Source of the DNA: a virus
Direction: 5' to 3' (one strand)
Length of the DNA stretch: 32,335 nucleotides
IMG/VR virus record: IMGVR_UViG_3300042569_000528
Span: 1 to 32,335 of that record
This document shows positions 29,794-32,335 of this stretch, in pieces. Below the pieces are notes generated by a model. That model searched no databases and was not told where the DNA came from. It was given only the letters and a program-made list of their open reading frames with translations. A program made the position numbers and the translations under genes. The stretch's first letter is position 1. Each line of letters opens with the position of its first letter.

Positions 29794-30786
29794 ATGAAAA
29801 ACTTTCTTCTATATTTCGGAAACGCGAGAGCAGGAAGCACGTGGTTGCATGGGGAGTTAAGCAGAAGAACCGACTGTAATTTTCCAACGCAAAAAGAGAT
29901 TTTTATCTTTCAAGATCACAACATAGTATCGGGTCCAGAATGTTTTGATAAAACAAAATACTTCGAGAACATGGCACTATTGGCAAATGACGAGCATGTT
30001 ACATTAACTGGTGATCTCTCGCCTACAAACGCACACGCCACAAAAGAACAACTTCGCTGGTTTAAAACTAATGCAGATAATGTTGGACTTAACGTTCTGC
30101 CCGTTATGACACTAAGAGATCCTCTCTCGCAAGTCATATCACATACAATGATGAAGATGACAATAAACAGAATCCCAGAATTTGATTCTACGGGGTCGGT
30201 CAATTCTATGGATGACGTTAAATCTTGGTATATAAATCAACTGATAACCAACACTCCAGGTGAAACTCCAGAGTCAGTGGCAGACATACTGGAGTCAGGA
30301 AGACCTGACTTCGAGGAAAGTTCTCTCTCGTGGAGAGAAACAGTAGATAATGTTACTGAAGTGTTCGGGAAAATTCATTTTAATTTCTATGAAACATTGT
30401 TCACGAATGAATCTTTTTCTAATTTTTTCTCGTATCTAGAACTACCATATACTGGTACTGTAGAACCCACCAACATAGGTTTGAGTTTGCAACTGAACGA
30501 GAGTCAAATTGCAGAATTGCTAACATTATATCCGTTTAAGCAGGAAAATTATGCTGATGCAGTTTCTCGTTTCAGTAAAGAAATTATTGATAAAATATGG
30601 ATACCCCCTGATAAAATAAATTTTTCCCGTAAGATTTGGAGTTTTGGTGAACATCCAGAATTTAGTGATGAAGAGAAACGTGAATTATATGATAGTTATC
30701 CATTTATGCGCGAAAACTACGACTTTGCAGTCGACCGTTTTGGTCAGGAGTTTATAAACAGCATATGGTGGAACCCATATAAATAA
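29794..30786 (+). CDS. Sulfotransferase-like protein with duplicated C-terminal motif
   Basis: This 330-residue P-loop sulfotransferase-type protein. Residues 10-17 (NARAGSTW) are the 5'-phosphosulfate-binding loop; TLRDPLSQVISH (106-117) carries the 3'-phosphate Arg/Ser signature. It should move a sulfo group from PAPS to a hydroxyl or amine. The C-terminus has two similar blocks: YPFKQENYADAVSRF...IIDKIWIPP (246-272) and YPFMRENYDFAVDRF...FINSIWWNP (303-328), indicating an internal repeat. There is no clear ribosome binding site. It is AT-rich and sits between a replication-linked gene and speD. It is likely an acquired accessory gene; substrate unknown. Confidence 0.82.
   Translation: MKNFLLYFGNARAGSTWLHGELSRRTDCNFPTQKEIFIFQDHNIVSGPECFDKTKYFENMALLANDEHVTLTGDLSPTNAHATKEQLRWFKTNADNVGLNVLPVMTLRDPLSQVISHTMMKMTINRIPEFDSTGSVNSMDDVKSWYINQLITNTPGETPESVADILESGRPDFEESSLSWRETVDNVTEVFGKIHFNFYETLFTNESFSNFFSYLELPYTGTVEPTNIGLSLQLNESQIAELLTLYPFKQENYADAVSRFSKEIIDKIWIPPDKINFSRKIWSFGEHPEFSDEEKRELYDSYPFMRENYDFAVDRFGQEFINSIWWNPYK
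30778..30785 (+). promoter_or_regulatory. T4-type late promoter TATAAATA before speD
   Basis: Exact TATAAATA (30778-30785) overlaps the end of the sulfotransferase gene (stop 30784-30786). The start is expected near 30791, with AAGGAA before ATG 30816. It marks the AdoMet decarboxylase as a late gene. Confidence 0.72.
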
Positions 30787-30815
30787 TATTTCCGTGAAAG
30801 AAGTAAGGAAATTTG

Positions 30816-31226
30816 ATGGGAGCAATTTTAGAGCACAAGCATCTCATTGTGCGAGCAGAACTTAACAATCCGCCACAATGTGCAGAGGCAATCCAAGATT
30901 GGATGAAGACTCTGGTTGATAAAATTGGTATGAAGATACTAATGGGTCCATATGCTGTTTACAGTGACATGGTTGGTAATCGTGGTTTGACTGCAGTTAC
31001 CATTATCGAAACATCGCACATTGCTATGCATGTTTGGGATGAGGTTTCTCCTGCTCTCATGCAACTGGATGTGTATACCTGCAGTGCTCTTAATACTGCT
31101 GATGTATTCGCTGCTCTGGAGGAATTTGAACCACGACATGTGGAATTTACATATATTGACAGAGAGCATAATCTGACACTACTGGATAAAGGAACGGTGA
31201 ATGAGGTTCTTTCTATTTCAACATAA
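30816..31226 (+). CDS. speD: S-adenosylmethionine decarboxylase-like (SpeD)
   Basis: This 136-residue protein is a bacterial/archaeal-type AdoMet decarboxylase proenzyme that supplies decarboxylated AdoMet for spermidine synthesis. IIETSHIAMHVWDE carries the self-cleavage Ser67 (after Thr66) with His68; LDVYTCSA carries the proton-donor Cys89. The length matches single-chain proenzymes. The start is ATG 30816 (AAGGAA six bases upstream; a TTG codon three bases earlier is also in frame). SpeD is known in marine cyanophages; here it follows a late promoter. Its end overlaps the NUMOD3-type gene (31201) by 26 bases. Confidence 0.87.
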   Translation: MGAILEHKHLIVRAELNNPPQCAEAIQDWMKTLVDKIGMKILMGPYAVYSDMVGNRGLTAVTIIETSHIAMHVWDEVSPALMQLDVYTCSALNTADVFAALEEFEPRHVEFTYIDREHNLTLLDKGTVNEVLSIST

Positions 31227-31704
31227 GAAAGAACTGTGGATTGTCAATAATCCAAACAAGGTTCCGAAACCAAGAGAACTCTTGCTACAAAACAGCAAGA
31301 TAGAAATCCTCCGAGATAAAGCAGAAGTTCTCGGAAAAGGTTTGACGCTTGTCGATAAAGTTACCAGAAAGAAATCTGCAGGGCATACTCCGGAAACTCG
31401 TAAAAAGATTTCAGAAGCACTAACTGGCGAAAAGAATCCAAACTGGGGCGGACTATCACCAGAGCATAAAGCATCGATAAGTCGAACCATGCGGGGGACT
31501 AGGCGACGAGATGGTAATCCGATGTATGCTAGGAGGCATACTTGGGAAACTCGCCGACTCATGGCAATCAAGGCAAGTATGAGACGTCGCAAGTGGTGTG
31601 TTGAACCGAATGGTAAATGCCACCTTGTTGACCCTCTGACTTTCATATTACCAGGAGGTTGGTTGTGGGGTATGAAATATGACCCATATCGTCCACGAAA
31701 TTAA
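31201..31704 (+). CDS. NUMOD3-type DNA-binding protein, homing-endonuclease remnant
   Basis: This 167-residue basic protein has TPETRKKISEALTGEKNPNW (about residues 63-82), the classic NUMOD3 module found in phage homing endonucleases. Weaker copies follow (LSPEHKASISRTMRGTRR, GNPMYARRHTWETRRLMAI). No GIY-YIG or HNH catalytic core is visible in the N-terminus (MRFFLFQHKKELWIVNNPNK). It ends with WCVEPNGKCHLVDPLTFILP. Starting inside speD with AAGGA upstream, it may be an orphan DNA-binding protein or the residue of a degraded homing enzyme. Confidence 0.72.
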   Translation: MRFFLFQHKKELWIVNNPNKVPKPRELLLQNSKIEILRDKAEVLGKGLTLVDKVTRKKSAGHTPETRKKISEALTGEKNPNWGGLSPEHKASISRTMRGTRRRDGNPMYARRHTWETRRLMAIKASMRRRKWCVEPNGKCHLVDPLTFILPGGWLWGMKYDPYRPRN

Positions 31705-31727
31705 TTTTAAAAAAACAAAATTAGGGC

Positions 31728-31756
31728 TTGACTTTTATTACATTTTAGGGTATATT
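31728..31756 (+). promoter_or_regulatory. Sigma70-like promoter
   Basis: TTGACT (31728-31733), 17 bases, TATATT (31751-31756). The 16 bases TTAGGGCTTGACTTTT also precede the promoter at 26876, showing a family of related promoters. Confidence 0.75.
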
Positions 31757-31787
31757 GGAATATAAGATGTGAAAAGGAAGTTTGATT

Positions 31788-32183
31788 ATGTTGACTCTTG
31801 CTGATATTAATGTCGCTACCAATAGCCGCGATGGCGACATCTTTTCAGACCTGCACAAAGATGTGTATGGTTTCCGTCCTCGTGGCATCACCTTCTCTTC
31901 AGCTGAAGAGTTTGATGCTGAGTATGAGCGTCTCGTGGGGAAACTCTCGGAGCAGATCGATGAAGACAAGATTCGTCAGGATCGTAACTTCTCTGAGTTC
32001 GTTTGCCGTGTAGACGGTATCATGGGGTTGGTCAAGAACTGCTTTGATAATGCGGCAGCAGTCGCCATTATCTGTGAAGCAGAAGGCATTGATGATGAAG
32101 AAATGCGCTTCTATGGTTGGGAATCTCTTGAGTATCGTCTCGATCTCAAGTATGGTTCTATCAAGAAGTGGTTGGAAGAATAA
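31788..32183 (+). CDS. Hypothetical acidic protein
   Basis: This 131-residue protein starts at ATG 31788 with AAGGAAG seven bases upstream, rather than the TTG at 31782. The sequence (LTLADINVATNSRDGDIFSD, LHKDVYGFRPRG, SSAEEFDAEYERLV and FDNAAAVAIICEAEGIDDEE) is acidic and helical, without membrane segments or Cys pairs. I faintly recall the N-terminus from phage proteins of unknown function. It is the first gene of a unit driven by 31728 and precedes a tRNA cluster. Confidence 0.72.
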   Translation: MLTLADINVATNSRDGDIFSDLHKDVYGFRPRGITFSSAEEFDAEYERLVGKLSEQIDEDKIRQDRNFSEFVCRVDGIMGLVKNCFDNAAAVAIICEAEGIDDEEMRFYGWESLEYRLDLKYGSIKKWLEE

Positions 32184-32195
32184 ATAAGTTTATAA

Positions 32196-32270
32196 GTCGG
32201 TGAGGGAAAACGGTAATCCGCAGGTCTCCAAAACCTTGAGAAGTAGGTTCAATTCCTACCACCTTCGCCA
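32196..32270 (+). tRNA. tRNA-Trp (CCA anticodon), atypical acceptor stem
   Basis: The anticodon arm has CTCCAAA with anticodon CCA on a stem with one C-T mismatch. The T-arm GTAGG-TTCAATT-CCTAC is clean, discriminator G267 and encoded CCA (32268-32270) follow, as in bacterial tRNA-Trp. The acceptor arm has two mispairs (T-T, C-T) and the D-stem only three pairs. The gene is plausible but may be weakly functional. Confidence 0.66.
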
Positions 32271-32275
32271 GATTT

Positions 32276-32335
<60 letters not shown>

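Overview
The window looks like a piece of a tailed-phage genome of the T4 superfamily (Myoviridae type). The whole layout is on the + strand. Genes are tightly packed, with many ATGA, TAATG and GTGA stop/start overlaps. It carries T4-type replication proteins (C-terminus of DNA polymerase gp43, UvsX, gp41 helicase, gp61 primase, RNase H) and T4-type late promoters (TATAAATA). A nested Rz/Rz1 spanin pair points to a Gram-negative host. ThyX, SpeD, a prolyl-hydroxylase-like oxygenase and a sulfotransferase resemble the accessory load of marine myophages. The host cannot be named from the sequence.

Layout. 1-3000: replication/recombination (gp43 end, uvsX, a small Cys-rich protein, gp41). 3000-5480: accessory block with a 2OG-Fe(II) oxygenase, an early promoter, tRNA-Arg(UCU), a hypothetical gene and two tandem paralogous glycosyltransferases. 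5480-14350: late virion-associated block with TATAAATA promoters before three transcription units. It holds a large head-type protein, a nucleotidyltransferase, the nested Rz/Rz1 pair, two further repetitive or basic virion-type proteins, a small basic protein with a capsid-targeting-like N-terminus, a Dps-like ferritin and two beta-rich structural proteins. 14350-17600: two conserved small proteins and a lysis region (two-TM holin candidate, an M15 peptidase plus GH19 endolysin, an EF-hand miniprotein, a coiled-coil tail-anchored protein). 17600-19660: primase, then an SGNH-hydrolase-like gene apparently inserted between the primase and its former neighbour, flanked by a duplicated primase 3' end. 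19660-24800: nucleotide metabolism (ThyX, MazG-like, NrdA, glutaredoxin, NrdB) with small genes between. 24800-32335: small proteins, a GIY-YIG-like gene whose ribosome binding site lies in a perfect hairpin, a membrane coiled-coil protein, a DUF2693-like protein, RNase H, sulfotransferase, AdoMet decarboxylase, a NUMOD3-type protein, and a tRNA cluster (Trp, then Thr cut by the window end).

How it works together. Sigma70-like promoters with exactly 17-nt spacers precede tRNA and early/metabolic genes, while TATAAATA boxes precede virion and lysis genes, giving a T4-like temporal programme. The RNR/ThyX/MazG set supplies dNTPs for the replisome proteins. A scattered, AT-rich set of surface or carbohydrate-modifying enzymes (oxygenase, two GTs, SGNH hydrolase, sulfotransferase) appears to be an accessory layer added to a conserved core. 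I see no CRISPR array, insertion sequence or integrase, and no intergenic gap above 300 bases.
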